Both the position numbers and the translations under genes were made by a program. Below, piece by piece: positions 22,868 through 29,723 of a DNA stretch of 29,723 nt. Position 1 is the stretch's first letter. Each line of letters opens with the position of its first letter. The notes under the pieces are model-generated. The model saw only the letters and a list, made by a program, of their open reading frames with translations, had not been told where the DNA came from and searched no databases. The stretch is from JAJPKE01 sp052143275. Its GTDB lineage: Bacteria; Chloroflexota; Ktedonobacteria; Ktedonobacterales; JADMIN01. The DNA is taken from NCBI GenBank assembly GCA_052143275.1, contig JBKQTH010000412.1, positions 1 through 29,723 of the forward strand. Direction: 5' to 3'.

Positions 22868-23740
22868 CTAAGCCGTTCGAGCCATCCGGATTCGGCGGCG
22901 TGGCTCCTTTAGCGATTCGCGCTCGTGGGTAGCCATACCACCATATTTGATACGGTGGGAGACGAATGCGATATAATCGCGTGTTCGCCAGAACGTACCA
23001 ATTGGTGCCGTCTCGCATTTCAAGATCGAGGTCCGCAACTCCTCGGCGGTCCGTCCGGTGAATATGGTGCGAGCGCACCCAACTGCGGTTGGAGTGTGGG
23101 CATCACTTCCCCCGGTCTCTGCCCAATGGTATACTCCGCGTGCCAGCGACATGGCTAGCTGCGAGGAACCAATGCCGGCAAAACTGCCATTGAGCGTCTC
23201 AATGCCGTCCGGATGCACTTCGGGCTGTGCCAGAAGTCGATTCATAACCGAGCGCTGCACACTATGTCGGAAGACCCTATTGAATGGATGGGCAACGACG
23301 GCAATGCCCCCCTGCCCATGTACCTGCTCAATGCTGCGTTCAATGCTCTGCCCAGGAGCAACCGGCTCGCGCAGGAACAGTGCCAGCAAGTGGCCTTCTC
23401 GCGTGCTAATCTCTTCGCCGACTATCACCTCAAAACGGTAAGAATGCTTCTTCTCTAGCAGATCACGTGCGCGTAAGGCGCCTTCGATGGTATCGTGGTC
23501 GGTAATAGCTATGACATCTAGTGAGGTGTGGTTCTCAGCAAAGTCGAGAACCTCTTCCACTGTGCCGGTACCATCGCTATGATTGGTATGCATATGCACA
23601 TCAGCCAGACCACGATCGTTGGTTTTCGCGGTTATGATGGCTCCAGGTGCGAGTTGCTGTGTCTGGCTTGTATGGTCTTCAAATTCTATATCGCTAATGG
23701 TCAAACTTTGCCTCACTACTCTTTGCGTTGCTTCTGCCAC
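22868..23740 (-). CDS. PHP-domain metallo-phosphoesterase
   Basis: A protein of up to 290 aa of the polymerase-and-histidinol-phosphatase family, with a trinuclear metal site. Motifs in order: DVHMHTNHSDG (from D47; H49, H51), ITDHDTIEGA (D81, H82, D83), GEEIST (E109, E110), AHP (H151) and GSDAHT (D213, H215). All metal ligands are visible. Such proteins hydrolyse phosphoesters, for example nucleotides or sugar phosphates. It sits between acyltransferase and mannosyltransferase genes of the PIM set. The phosphate of phosphatidylinositol phosphate must be removed before mannosylation, so this is a candidate for that step (inference). The GTG at 23740 has only a weak ribosome site, and the first 40 residues are not conserved, so the true start may be internal. 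Confidence 0.87.
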   Translation of the reverse strand: MAEATQRVVRQSLTISDIEFEDHTSQTQQLAPGAIITAKTNDRGLADVHMHTNHSDGTGTVEEVLDFAENHTSLDVIAITDHDTIEGALRARDLLEKKHSYRFEVIVGEEISTREGHLLALFLREPVAPGQSIERSIEQVHGQGGIAVVAHPFNRVFRHSVQRSVMNRLLAQPEVHPDGIETLNGSFAGIGSSQLAMSLARGVYHWAETGGSDAHTPTAVGCARTIFTGRTAEELRTSILKCETAPIGTFWRTRDYIAFVSHRIKYGGMATHERESLKEPRRRIRMARTA

Positions 23741-23854
23741 CGCCAGCTCGTTGCGTCATCGCGGAGTCATTTGCATTGTATGCTACTGGAGTTCTGCTGT
23801 CTACAAGGGCGCGACTTGCCAATCCCGGAATGATTGGCGGTAAAAAACGAAAGG

Positions 23855-24823
23855 TCAATGTGTATCCCAGATAGGCGAGAGCGTTGCTACCCACTGTTCG
23901 GGATGCTGCTCGATCACCGGTTCCATGGCGTGAAGGAACCGGTATTGAGCATGCGCTGCCAGATCGCTTGAGCGTGCGCGAGTAGCTGTCGGAGTCGAGG
24001 CCGGGGATGGGCGCGCGCCGCCACTCGCGCGGTAGGCCTCCCCGGTGCCATCCCTTTCATCGGCGCTCGAGCCCCATTCAGAGCCAATGTCCAGCGGAAT
24101 GAACCCGCCGCAGGACCGCCCAGGTCCTTCGCGCCAGGAGTACGCCAAAAGCACCGGTGCGCCGCTCTTAAGCGCCAGCGACATCGCTCCGGTCGGCATC
24201 TTGGCCGGTTCACCAAAGAATGGAATCTCAGCGCTGGCTCCAAGTATGTAGCGATCGACGAGAAACGTCACAACCTCGCCACGTTTGAGAGTGTCAAACA
24301 TCTCGCGCACTGAATCCCGGCTATCGGCAGCCAGTATTCGCACGTTGTGATGCTGGCGGAGCTTACAGAACAGCTGGAAAAGCCGCTCTGGCTGCATGCG
24401 TTCCACCGGAGCGGTCACCTTATAGCCGAGGGCGCCGAGACGCGAAGCGGCAAACTCGAAATTGCCAAAGTGGCCGGAGATCAGGATCACCCCACGCCCC
24501 TGGGCCATCGCCGCATCGTAGACTGCCTGGTTTACAATCGTCCAGCCCGCTTTCATTTCAGTATCGGAGAGACTGGGTCCGCGGAAGAAGTCCAGATAAT
24601 TGAGCGCCGCATGCTGGAAAACCCCACGGGTAGCCCAGTACAATCTAGCGGGATCATTGGCGAGCGTAGGCACATGCCGAAGGTTCCGTTGGACCTGTTG
24701 CCCCGTGGTTCGGGCAAATGCCCAGACGAAAAAGCTTGCGAAGCTCACCACTGGACGTGAGATCCTGATGGGAATGAGCGGTATAATCACCGCGGCTGAG
24801 CGAAAGATCCGATATTTCAGCAT
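23855..24823 (-). CDS. LpxL/HtrB-type lysophospholipid acyltransferase, PatA-like (copy 1)
   Basis: A 322-aa acyltransferase of the LpxL/HtrB/PatA family, attached to the membrane by its hydrophobic N-terminus (about 8-38). The catalytic HX4E is H118 to E123 (GHFGNFEF). VTFLVDRY and GAMSLALKSGAPVLLAY are further conserved stretches. PatA acylates the mannose of PIM2 in mycobacteria. Residues about 250-290 are a Ser/Pro/Thr/Arg-rich insertion not expected in the family. It begins seven bases after copy 2 ends, so the two are translationally linked. Lipid substrate inferred from the cluster. Confidence 0.88.
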   Translation of the reverse strand: MLKYRIFRSAAVIIPLIPIRISRPVVSFASFFVWAFARTTGQQVQRNLRHVPTLANDPARLYWATRGVFQHAALNYLDFFRGPSLSDTEMKAGWTIVNQAVYDAAMAQGRGVILISGHFGNFEFAASRLGALGYKVTAPVERMQPERLFQLFCKLRQHHNVRILAADSRDSVREMFDTLKRGEVVTFLVDRYILGASAEIPFFGEPAKMPTGAMSLALKSGAPVLLAYSWREGPGRSCGGFIPLDIGSEWGSSADERDGTGEAYRASGGARPSPASTPTATRARSSDLAAHAQYRFLHAMEPVIEQHPEQWVATLSPIWDTH

Positions 24824-24830
24824 GCCACTT

Positions 24831-25802
24831 TCACCCCCTATTCCGCTGTGAAGAAGCGACTGGAGTATCAGCCTGGCTGGCGGAAGCGTCCTTTGTCTCT
24901 AACACAATCTTCTTGTCATGGGCCTGCGATGGCCAGAACCGCCGGAACATTGCCCACTGATCAGGTCGTTCCCGGATCTGGACTTCGAGCGCATCGAACA
25001 TACGCTGTGTCAGTTGCGTGGCGTCGGCCTTGCGATCGCGGGTGGGTTCAGGCCATATGATTGGTCCAGCGCCGAAATAGTAGGTCGTAGAATAGTCTTC
25101 GTCATAGATACAGTATCCGGGAAGAATGGCGGCGCCGGATTTAAGCGCGATCTGTGCGATACCACCCGGTACCCAGCACTCTCGACCAAAGAATTGGATT
25201 GGAACTCCTTCTCCAGGCGATACCGGCCTATCTACGGCGACCCCTACTACCCCATTCTCTTGCAGTATGCGTAGAATCTGTCGAGGGGTCTTCTCGATGC
25301 GCAGAACCTCAATGCCGAGTTGGCGTCGCTGTTCCTGCCACATGTTGTCCATGCGGGGATCACTCAAGGTTTCCACAATGAGATGAACGGGGCAATAATT
25401 GGCGACAGCGATGGCAGCCACGTCGTACGCGCCAAAGTGAGTCGAGACAAGGATCACGCCTTTGCCGGCTTCGCGTGCCTTATCTACCAGTGCGTAAGAG
25501 CCGGGCGGTGGAATGGTGTCTTTTAGCCGCGCGACAATCGCCTCGCGTGTGGTATTGGGGATGTAGATGAAGTCCGAAATATAGCGGCCAAAATTGCGCC
25601 AAGATATGCGGGCCAGCCGGTGTGCTTGTGGATCACTGCTCGAGGTGCCGAGAATTTGGGCCATATTCTCGATAGTGAAACGCCGTTTGGAAACCCAGCC
25701 ATAGTACACCAGGATGGTAATACTGCCTGCGATGGCCAGGCGAGCTTTGCGCGGTACCTTGCCCGCCAGCCAGCTTGCAAATCGTATGAGATAGTAGGCC
25801 AT
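24831..25802 (-). CDS. LpxL/HtrB-type lysophospholipid acyltransferase, PatA-like (copy 2)
   Basis: A 323-aa member of the same family, with a hydrophobic N-terminus (about 22-36). The catalytic HX4D is H122 to D127 (THFGAYDVAA). VVGVAVDRPVSPGEG and GGIAQIALKSGAAILPGY are the family blocks. The ATG at 25802 follows GGGGGAATAGG. An upstream in-frame ATG at 25865 would lie on the 3' side of an intergenic hairpin and adds a non-conserved polar segment, so it is not used. The two copies differ clearly and could act on different positions of the glycolipid. The gene follows ino1 at 111 bp and leads into copy 1. Confidence 0.87.
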   Translation of the reverse strand: MAYYLIRFASWLAGKVPRKARLAIAGSITILVYYGWVSKRRFTIENMAQILGTSSSDPQAHRLARISWRNFGRYISDFIYIPNTTREAIVARLKDTIPPPGSYALVDKAREAGKGVILVSTHFGAYDVAAIAVANYCPVHLIVETLSDPRMDNMWQEQRRQLGIEVLRIEKTPRQILRILQENGVVGVAVDRPVSPGEGVPIQFFGRECWVPGGIAQIALKSGAAILPGYCIYDEDYSTTYYFGAGPIIWPEPTRDRKADATQLTQRMFDALEVQIRERPDQWAMFRRFWPSQAHDKKIVLETKDASASQADTPVASSQRNRG

Positions 25803-25866
25803 CCTATTCCCCCATGGCCTGCTTTCGCAGGCTTTTGCGGTCGATACCGATTGATACCCGGACATA

Positions 25867-25889
25867 CCCTCCCTGTAACTTCGGGAGGG
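25867..25889. promoter_or_regulatory. Hairpin between ino1 and acyltransferase copy 2
   Basis: CCCTCCC (25867-25873) and GGGAGGG (25883-25889) are a perfect 7-bp GC-rich inverted repeat with a 9-base loop. On the minus strand it lies just past the ino1 stop. There is no T-run, so it could attenuate read-through, stabilise the ino1 transcript or act as a leader structure. Confidence 0.5.
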
Positions 25890-25913
25890 GTCCAGTACCT
25901 GGCTCAGGTGTGG

Positions 25914-27080
25914 TTAGTTGTTCGTCAAGTCATGCACGGCCAATGGCTCCACGTGTCCGTTGGATTGAGTCGCCTGATCCTCTTTGAGACCCTGGCCACC
26001 ATGAGCAAACTCACGGATGAATTCTTCCGTCATCAATCGTGCCTGCTCGTCGGTATACTGGATAGCCGGAGATTTCATGAAGTAGGCTGAGGGGCCCAGC
26101 AGCGCGCCGCCTACGCCGGCATCCTTCGCTAGCTTGGTGCAGCGAACTGCATCGATTACTACGCCAGCGGAATTGGGAGAATCCCAGACCTCCAGTTTAA
26201 GTTCAAGGTTGAGCGGCACGTCCCCAAAAGTGCGGCCTTCGAGACGAATAAACGCGAACTTGCGGTCGGTCAGCCAAGGCACGTAGTCGCTGGGACCAAC
26301 GTGGACGTTGGTGGCGCCAAGGTCATAGTCAAGCTGGCTGGTTACGGCATTGGTCTTAGAGATCTTCTTGGATTCAAGTCGCTCTCGTTCAAGCATATTC
26401 ATGAAGTCGGTATTGCCACCTACGTTGAGCTGGTAGGTGCGCTCCAGTTTGACTCCGCGCTCACGGAAGAGGCGTACCAGGGTACGGTGCACAATGGTGG
26501 CACCAACCTGGCTCTTGATATCGTCGCCGATAATGGGTAGACCGGCTTCCTCGAAGCGCGTGCGCCAGAACTGCTCGCGGCCAATGAAGACCGGTATGCA
26601 GTTGACGAAACCGCAGCCTGCCTGCAGAACCTGTTCTACGTACCACTTGGTGGCGGTTTCACTTCCTACCGGTAGATAGTTGACCACGACATCCGTGCCC
26701 GTCTCTTTGAGTACTTTGATGATATCGGCAGTTGAGCCGGGTGCCTTGGTGATAACTTGGGAGAGATATTTGCCGAGACCATCGTGTGTCATGCCGCGTA
26801 CAACCGGGACCTTCTTGACCGGGACATCGGTGAATTTGTACGTATTGTTCTGGCCGGAGAAGATTGCCTCGCTGAGATCCTTACCCACCTTGGTAGAATC
26901 AATGTCAATCGCGGCGGAGAATTCGATATCGTTGATGTGATAGCCGCCCAGGTTCACGTGCATAAGGCCAGGAATGAAATCCGCTTCGGCGGCGTCCTTA
27001 TAGTATTCGACGCCCTGTACCAGTGAAGAGGCACAGTTACCTACTCCGATAATTGCCACACGGACCTTGTCTTTAGCCAC
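25914..27080 (-). CDS. ino1: Myo-inositol-1-phosphate synthase (inositol-3-phosphate synthase)
   Basis: A 388-aa NAD-dependent enzyme that turns glucose 6-phosphate into inositol phosphate, the first step of inositol lipid synthesis. The Rossmann start is VRVAIIGVGNCASSLVQG. Family blocks include GTDVVVNYLPVGSE, IIGDDIKSQVGATIVHR, LNVGGNTDFMNM and a terminal-domain EVWDSPNSAGVVIDAVR. Length and sequence fit the short prokaryotic form known from actinobacteria and archaea. The start is GTG with GAAGGTAGG about ten bases upstream. It heads the minus-strand run that leads to the acyltransferases, PHP protein, mannosyltransferase and phosphatidyltransferase. An ArsR regulator lies just upstream on the same strand. 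Confidence 0.96.
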   Translation of the reverse strand: MAKDKVRVAIIGVGNCASSLVQGVEYYKDAAEADFIPGLMHVNLGGYHINDIEFSAAIDIDSTKVGKDLSEAIFSGQNNTYKFTDVPVKKVPVVRGMTHDGLGKYLSQVITKAPGSTADIIKVLKETGTDVVVNYLPVGSETATKWYVEQVLQAGCGFVNCIPVFIGREQFWRTRFEEAGLPIIGDDIKSQVGATIVHRTLVRLFRERGVKLERTYQLNVGGNTDFMNMLERERLESKKISKTNAVTSQLDYDLGATNVHVGPSDYVPWLTDRKFAFIRLEGRTFGDVPLNLELKLEVWDSPNSAGVVIDAVRCTKLAKDAGVGGALLGPSAYFMKSPAIQYTDEQARLMTEEFIREFAHGGQGLKEDQATQSNGHVEPLAVHDLTNN

Positions 27081-27129
27081 TCTGTCAGACCTACCTTCTT
27101 CATACCTGTAATACTCAACATATGGGGTT

Positions 27130-27185
27130 ACCGGCTGCTGCCGGTACTACGTCGTAGAGGCCTGCACCGAAGTGTGGCGGCCTCT
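27130..27185. terminator. Two hairpins between the ArsR gene and ino1
   Basis: AGAGGCC (27156-27162) pairs with GGCCTCT (27179-27185), and ACCGGC (27130-27135) pairs with GCCGGT (27140-27145). On the minus strand they follow the arsR stop and precede ino1. Neither has a clear T-run; termination or attenuation between the two genes is possible. Confidence 0.5.
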
Positions 27186-27198
27186 TGCCAGCCTCAGC

Positions 27199-27585
27199 CT
27201 AGCTTTGCGGAGTAACGCTGAGCGTGCTCGTCTCTGTATTCGACAGCGCAGTTGGCAGCGCTACCGGAGTGGAGATAATGTCGCTAAGCATCCGCAGACA
27301 ACGCTGATAGCTCGCGCGGTCGACCGAACAATGGACCTGCCTGCCTGTTCTTCGAGTACGCACTAGACCGGCGCGGCGCAGAATGTTCAGGTGCCACGAG
27401 ACCAGCGGCTGGCTGATATAGCGGCCGTTGGCCACGAGAATCTCAGCCAGGTCGGTTACGGTTATCTCTCGGCAACCGGCGAGCACATGCAGGATATCCA
27501 GGCGATGGACATCGCCCATCGCCTTTAACATGCGCTTAAGCTCGAGATATTGGTGCCCAGTAACTACATCATCCGTCTCGTCCAT
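27199..27585 (-). CDS. ArsR-family winged-helix repressor
   Basis: A 128-aa regulator with the ArsR/SmtB pattern: LKAMGDVHRLDILHVLAG, then TVTDLAEIL, the recognition helix ISQPLVSWHLNILRRAGLV and the wing RTRRTGRQVHCSVD. The classic metal-binding CxC of ArsR is absent (only single Cys residues are seen), so a non-metal signal or constitutive oligomer control is likely. The ATG follows GAGGGGCAC. Its promoter region carries 15-bp repeats that are good candidates for its own operator. It is the first gene upstream of ino1 on the same strand and may control the PIM genes. Confidence 0.88.
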   Translation of the reverse strand: MDETDDVVTGHQYLELKRMLKAMGDVHRLDILHVLAGCREITVTDLAEILVANGRYISQPLVSWHLNILRRAGLVRTRRTGRQVHCSVDRASYQRCLRMLSDIISTPVALPTALSNTETSTLSVTPQS

Positions 27586-27613
27586 GTGCCCCTCTACTCA
27601 ATACGGATACTTC

Positions 27614-27673
27614 AACATGCGCTATATTAACATGCGCTATATTAACATGCGCTATATAAATATCCGCTTATAT
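27614..27673. repeat. 15-bp tandem repeats, likely ArsR operator
   Basis: AACATGCGCTATATT occurs at 27614-27628 and 27629-27643, with one change in 27644-27658 (last base A) and a degenerate fourth unit at 27659-27673. The array sits between the promoter and the ArsR start codon, covering the -10 edge and the leader. Binding of several repressor dimers side by side is the simplest reading. Confidence 0.75.
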
Positions 27674-27702
27674 ATATAACGCGAACCAGGTTTTCTTGTC
27701 AA
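27674..27702 (-). promoter_or_regulatory. Sigma-70-type promoter of the arsR gene
   Basis: On the minus strand TTGACA (complement of 27697-27702), a 17-bp spacer and TTATAT (complement of 27674-27679) form a near-consensus promoter. The 15-bp repeats start immediately downstream. Confidence 0.75.
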
Positions 27703-27755
27703 GCGGTGCGGCAGATTTTGACGAAGATTTTACATTGAGGTGGAGATTCAACCCG

Positions 27756-28154
27756 CTAACTATGTATTTGTTGCTCGCCGATTTCTACGCTGCAGCAGGT
27801 GTCACAAGCGCGCACGAATGCAGTTCCTTTGCGTAAGCGCAAGGTGCCGGCAGTGCGTAGACCGCCGTCTCCGCAATGGGGGCACGGGTAGATCGGCACC
27901 ATGGTGGTATCCTGTATGGGGTTAAACGTTGGGCGCAACATCACATTGAGTAGTGTTTCACATTTGAGCTGCATAAGCGCGTAGGCGGCACGCCAGGCTG
28001 GCTCCATGTCGGTGGAGTTTTCATCACCAGGTGAGCAATCAGAGTTTTGCCCAGGATCGCCTGACCCGGCGCCACTATTGCTCCGATGTGGCGGTGGTGG
28101 GATTGAGTCTCTCATCTCCCATTCCTCGTCGGCGTCTCGCTCGCTCTGTTCCAT
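27756..28154 (-). CDS. Zinc-ribbon hypothetical protein
   Basis: A 132-aa protein. An acidic, Pro/Ser-rich N-terminus (about 1-48) is followed by a helix (EPAWRAAYALMQLKCETLLN) and a C-terminal zinc ribbon: C91-P-H-C94 and C117-D-T-C120. No family name can be given; the ribbon may bind nucleic acid or protein. The ATG at 28154 follows a weak GAGAGGAGCG site; a longer frame reaches 28220. It lies upstream of arsR and faces away from manC. Confidence 0.6.
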   Translation of the reverse strand: MEQSERDADEEWEMRDSIPPPPHRSNSGAGSGDPGQNSDCSPGDENSTDMEPAWRAAYALMQLKCETLLNVMLRPTFNPIQDTTMVPIYPCPHCGDGGLRTAGTLRLRKGTAFVRACDTCCSVEIGEQQIHS

Positions 28155-28271
28155 TATCCCGGCGCTCCTCTCTTGTTGGATGCTCCGCTGTGGCGAACTG
28201 GCAGTGTAACGCAGGGGCATCTATCTCTGGCGTTGCGCAGAAGGTGTGCCATATTGCAAAGAAACTAGACA

Positions 28272-28300
28272 GTACCAGCGACCTGGGCTTCTGGTACAAT
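28272..28300 (+). promoter_or_regulatory. Extended -10 promoter with overlapping inverted repeat, upstream of manC
   Basis: TGGTACAAT (28292-28300) fits an extended -10 element (TGn-TACAAT). A perfect inverted repeat, GTACCAG (28272-28278) and CTGGTAC (28291-28297), overlaps it. The position suits a repressor site controlling manC. There is no good -35, as expected for extended -10 promoters. Confidence 0.5.
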
Positions 28301-28393
28301 GCGTAGACATCGTCTTCCACAGTGGAGGTGCCAGGACGACAGCGCCGTGGCACTGTTAGAGACCGATAGTTGCTTATCGTGGAGTAACCTTTC

Positions 28394-29500
28394 ATGTATG
28401 CCTCGATTCTTGCCGGCGGCAGCGGCACACGTCTGTGGCCGCTCAGCACCAAATCGTCTCCCAAGCAATTCTTGCGGCTGCCTGGACCTAATACCCTGCT
28501 TCAGGAGACTGTCGTGCGGGTGGCTCCGCAGATTCCAGTGGACAATGTGTACGTCGTGACCAACTGGGACTATCGTGATTCTGTTGCCGCGCAACTACCG
28601 AATATGCCCTATACCAATATTATTGCCGAGCCCACTGGACGTGGCACCGCGGCTTCCATCGGGGTGGCAGCGGCACTGATTGCCGCACGCGATCCGGAGG
28701 CGGTTATGGCCTCGCTCCATTCTGACCATGCCATAGGCGATGTTGCGCAATTTCGCACTGCTATCACCTTTGCCGAGCAGGTCGCGATGCAGGGCTATTT
28801 GGTGACTCTGGGCATCCAGCCAACGTACCCTGAGACCGGTTATGGCTATATACGCTATGGGGAACCATTTATGCACTTGAATGGGCTGGCCGCCCATCTC
28901 GTCGATGCATTTGTGGAGAAACCAGGACGTGAGATCGCCGAAGAGTACCTTCGATCGGGCAACTACGTCTGGAATTCCGGCATCTTTGTGTGGCGTGTCG
29001 ACCGTATTCTCCAGGAGCTGCGCAGTTATGTACCAACAGTTGCCGACGTACTTGATGAGATTGGTATCGCGGCCAGGGCAAGCGATGGACGCATGACTCC
29101 AGAGGTGGAGCAGGTCATGGCGTTGGCCTGGCCGCGCCTCGAGGAGAGTGTCACCATCGATACCGGCGTGATGGAACACGCTCAGCAAATCGCCGTTATT
29201 CCCATCTCGGTTGGCTGGAACGATATTGGAACCTGGGCTTCGGTTGCTACACTCTTCGAACCTGATGAAGCTGGCAATGTTACCATTGGAGTGGCACCAG
29301 AGCGGCACTTTGGGGTTAGGACCAAGGATACGTTGATTTATAGTACCAGCGACCGGGTGATTACCACGGCAGGCGTCGAGGGGCTGATCATAGTGGACAC
29401 TGGTGATCAGCTACTGATTTGTACCAAAGACCAGGCTCAGCTGGTTAAGGAGATTGCCGAGCATATGCAGACACAACATGTCGAGCCACCCACAGAGTAA
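28394..29500 (+). CDS. manC: Mannose-1-phosphate guanylyltransferase
   Basis: A 368-aa nucleotidyltransferase that makes GDP-mannose from mannose 1-phosphate and GTP. The signature LAGGSGTRLWPLS (6-18) is followed by SPKQFLRL. LHSDHAIGD carries the metal-binding Asp, and ETGYGYI, FVEKP and GWNDIGTW follow. It lacks the C-terminal isomerase domain of bifunctional ManC/AlgA, as length shows. The ATG at 28394 follows GGAG at nine bases. GDP-mannose is the donor for the PimA-like enzyme on the opposite strand, so it fits the pathway though transcribed divergently. Confidence 0.95.
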   Translation: MYASILAGGSGTRLWPLSTKSSPKQFLRLPGPNTLLQETVVRVAPQIPVDNVYVVTNWDYRDSVAAQLPNMPYTNIIAEPTGRGTAASIGVAAALIAARDPEAVMASLHSDHAIGDVAQFRTAITFAEQVAMQGYLVTLGIQPTYPETGYGYIRYGEPFMHLNGLAAHLVDAFVEKPGREIAEEYLRSGNYVWNSGIFVWRVDRILQELRSYVPTVADVLDEIGIAARASDGRMTPEVEQVMALAWPRLEESVTIDTGVMEHAQQIAVIPISVGWNDIGTWASVATLFEPDEAGNVTIGVAPERHFGVRTKDTLIYSTSDRVITTAGVEGLIIVDTGDQLLICTKDQAQLVKEIAEHMQTQHVEPPTE

Positions 29501-29577
29501 GTCTGAGCATTACTGTCTCCTCTCTCCGGGCGGAGAAGCAGTGTTCATGTCGAGAATTGAGGGCGGAAATATTCCCA

Positions 29578-29723
29578 ATGAACTATCAAACCGATGCTAT
29601 GCTCGAAGCGCGCATCACCCAGACCCTGTTTGAGCTTGCGGCAATCCCCAGTGTCTCCGGAGGCGAGTATCGCGTACGCGAGTACATTCTGGGCCGGTTA
29701 CAAGCACTACCTTTGGCGGTTAC
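29578..29723 (+). CDS. N-terminus of an M20-type metallopeptidase (3' end outside the window)
   Basis: Only 48 codons are visible, starting MNYQTDAMLEARITQTLFEL. The segment LFELAAIPSVSGGEYRVREYI has the typical opening of M20 (and related M42) peptidases such as tripeptidase PepT. The catalytic region is beyond the window. GAGGGCGGAAAT upstream is a modest ribosome site, 78 bp after manC. Confidence 0.65.
   Translation, partial: MNYQTDAMLEARITQTLFELAAIPSVSGGEYRVREYILGRLQALPLAV

Noticed and set aside
23058..23441. 127-codon plus-strand frame opposite the PHP gene
   Set aside because: The opposite strand carries all PHP metal-binding motifs; this frame has no domain pattern.

Overview
The window looks like a chromosomal segment of a moderately GC-rich bacterium, most likely a Chloroflexota member (Ktedonobacteria or Roseiflexus-like). 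The grounds are indirect: Bro-N/ORF6C antirepressor paralogs, a pentapeptide-repeat protein with a TIR-like tail, a PhaQ-type PadR regulator beside a phasin, and an inositol/phosphatidylinositol-mannoside gene set outside an obvious actinobacterial context. The phylum is inferred from gene content, not from a marker gene.

Left part (1-10819) is a defence island. It opens inside a Cas1-type integrase with its E, H, D and E active-site residues in place. Cas1 overlaps by 8 bp a Bro-N/ORF6C phage-antirepressor-like gene, which is followed four bases later by a small PadR winged-helix gene. No Cas2, effector cas gene or CRISPR array is seen inside the window. Next come a minus-strand pentapeptide-repeat protein with a C-terminal TIR-like domain, a complete type I restriction-modification operon in the order hsdR-hsdS-hsdM, and a TIR-TPR protein.

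Middle part (10820-17358) is a purine-biased 0.58-kb non-coding stretch, then a PhaQ-like PadR repressor with a clear promoter/operator, a phasin-like protein, a strong stem-loop, an ABC1/UbiB kinase-like protein, a second Bro-N/ORF6C paralog, an alpha/beta hydrolase, a macro-domain ADP-ribosyl hydrolase and a HIT-family protein whose histidine triad is degenerate.

Right part (17394-28154, minus strand) reads, in transcription order: Zn-ribbon hypothetical, ArsR regulator with a 15-bp repeat operator, inositol-3-phosphate synthase, two LpxL/PatA-like acyltransferases, a PHP phosphoesterase, a PimA-like mannosyltransferase, a CDP-alcohol phosphatidyltransferase, a large disordered NYN-domain protein and a family-4-like uracil-DNA glycosylase ending in a beta-clamp motif. 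Divergently (28394 onward, plus strand) lie mannose-1-phosphate guanylyltransferase and the start of an M20-type peptidase. Inositol phosphate synthesis, lipid-head-group transfer, mannosylation, acylation and GDP-mannose supply are thus co-located: an apparent phosphatidylinositol mannoside (PIM) pathway, with the PHP protein a candidate for the phosphatidylinositol-phosphate phosphatase step.
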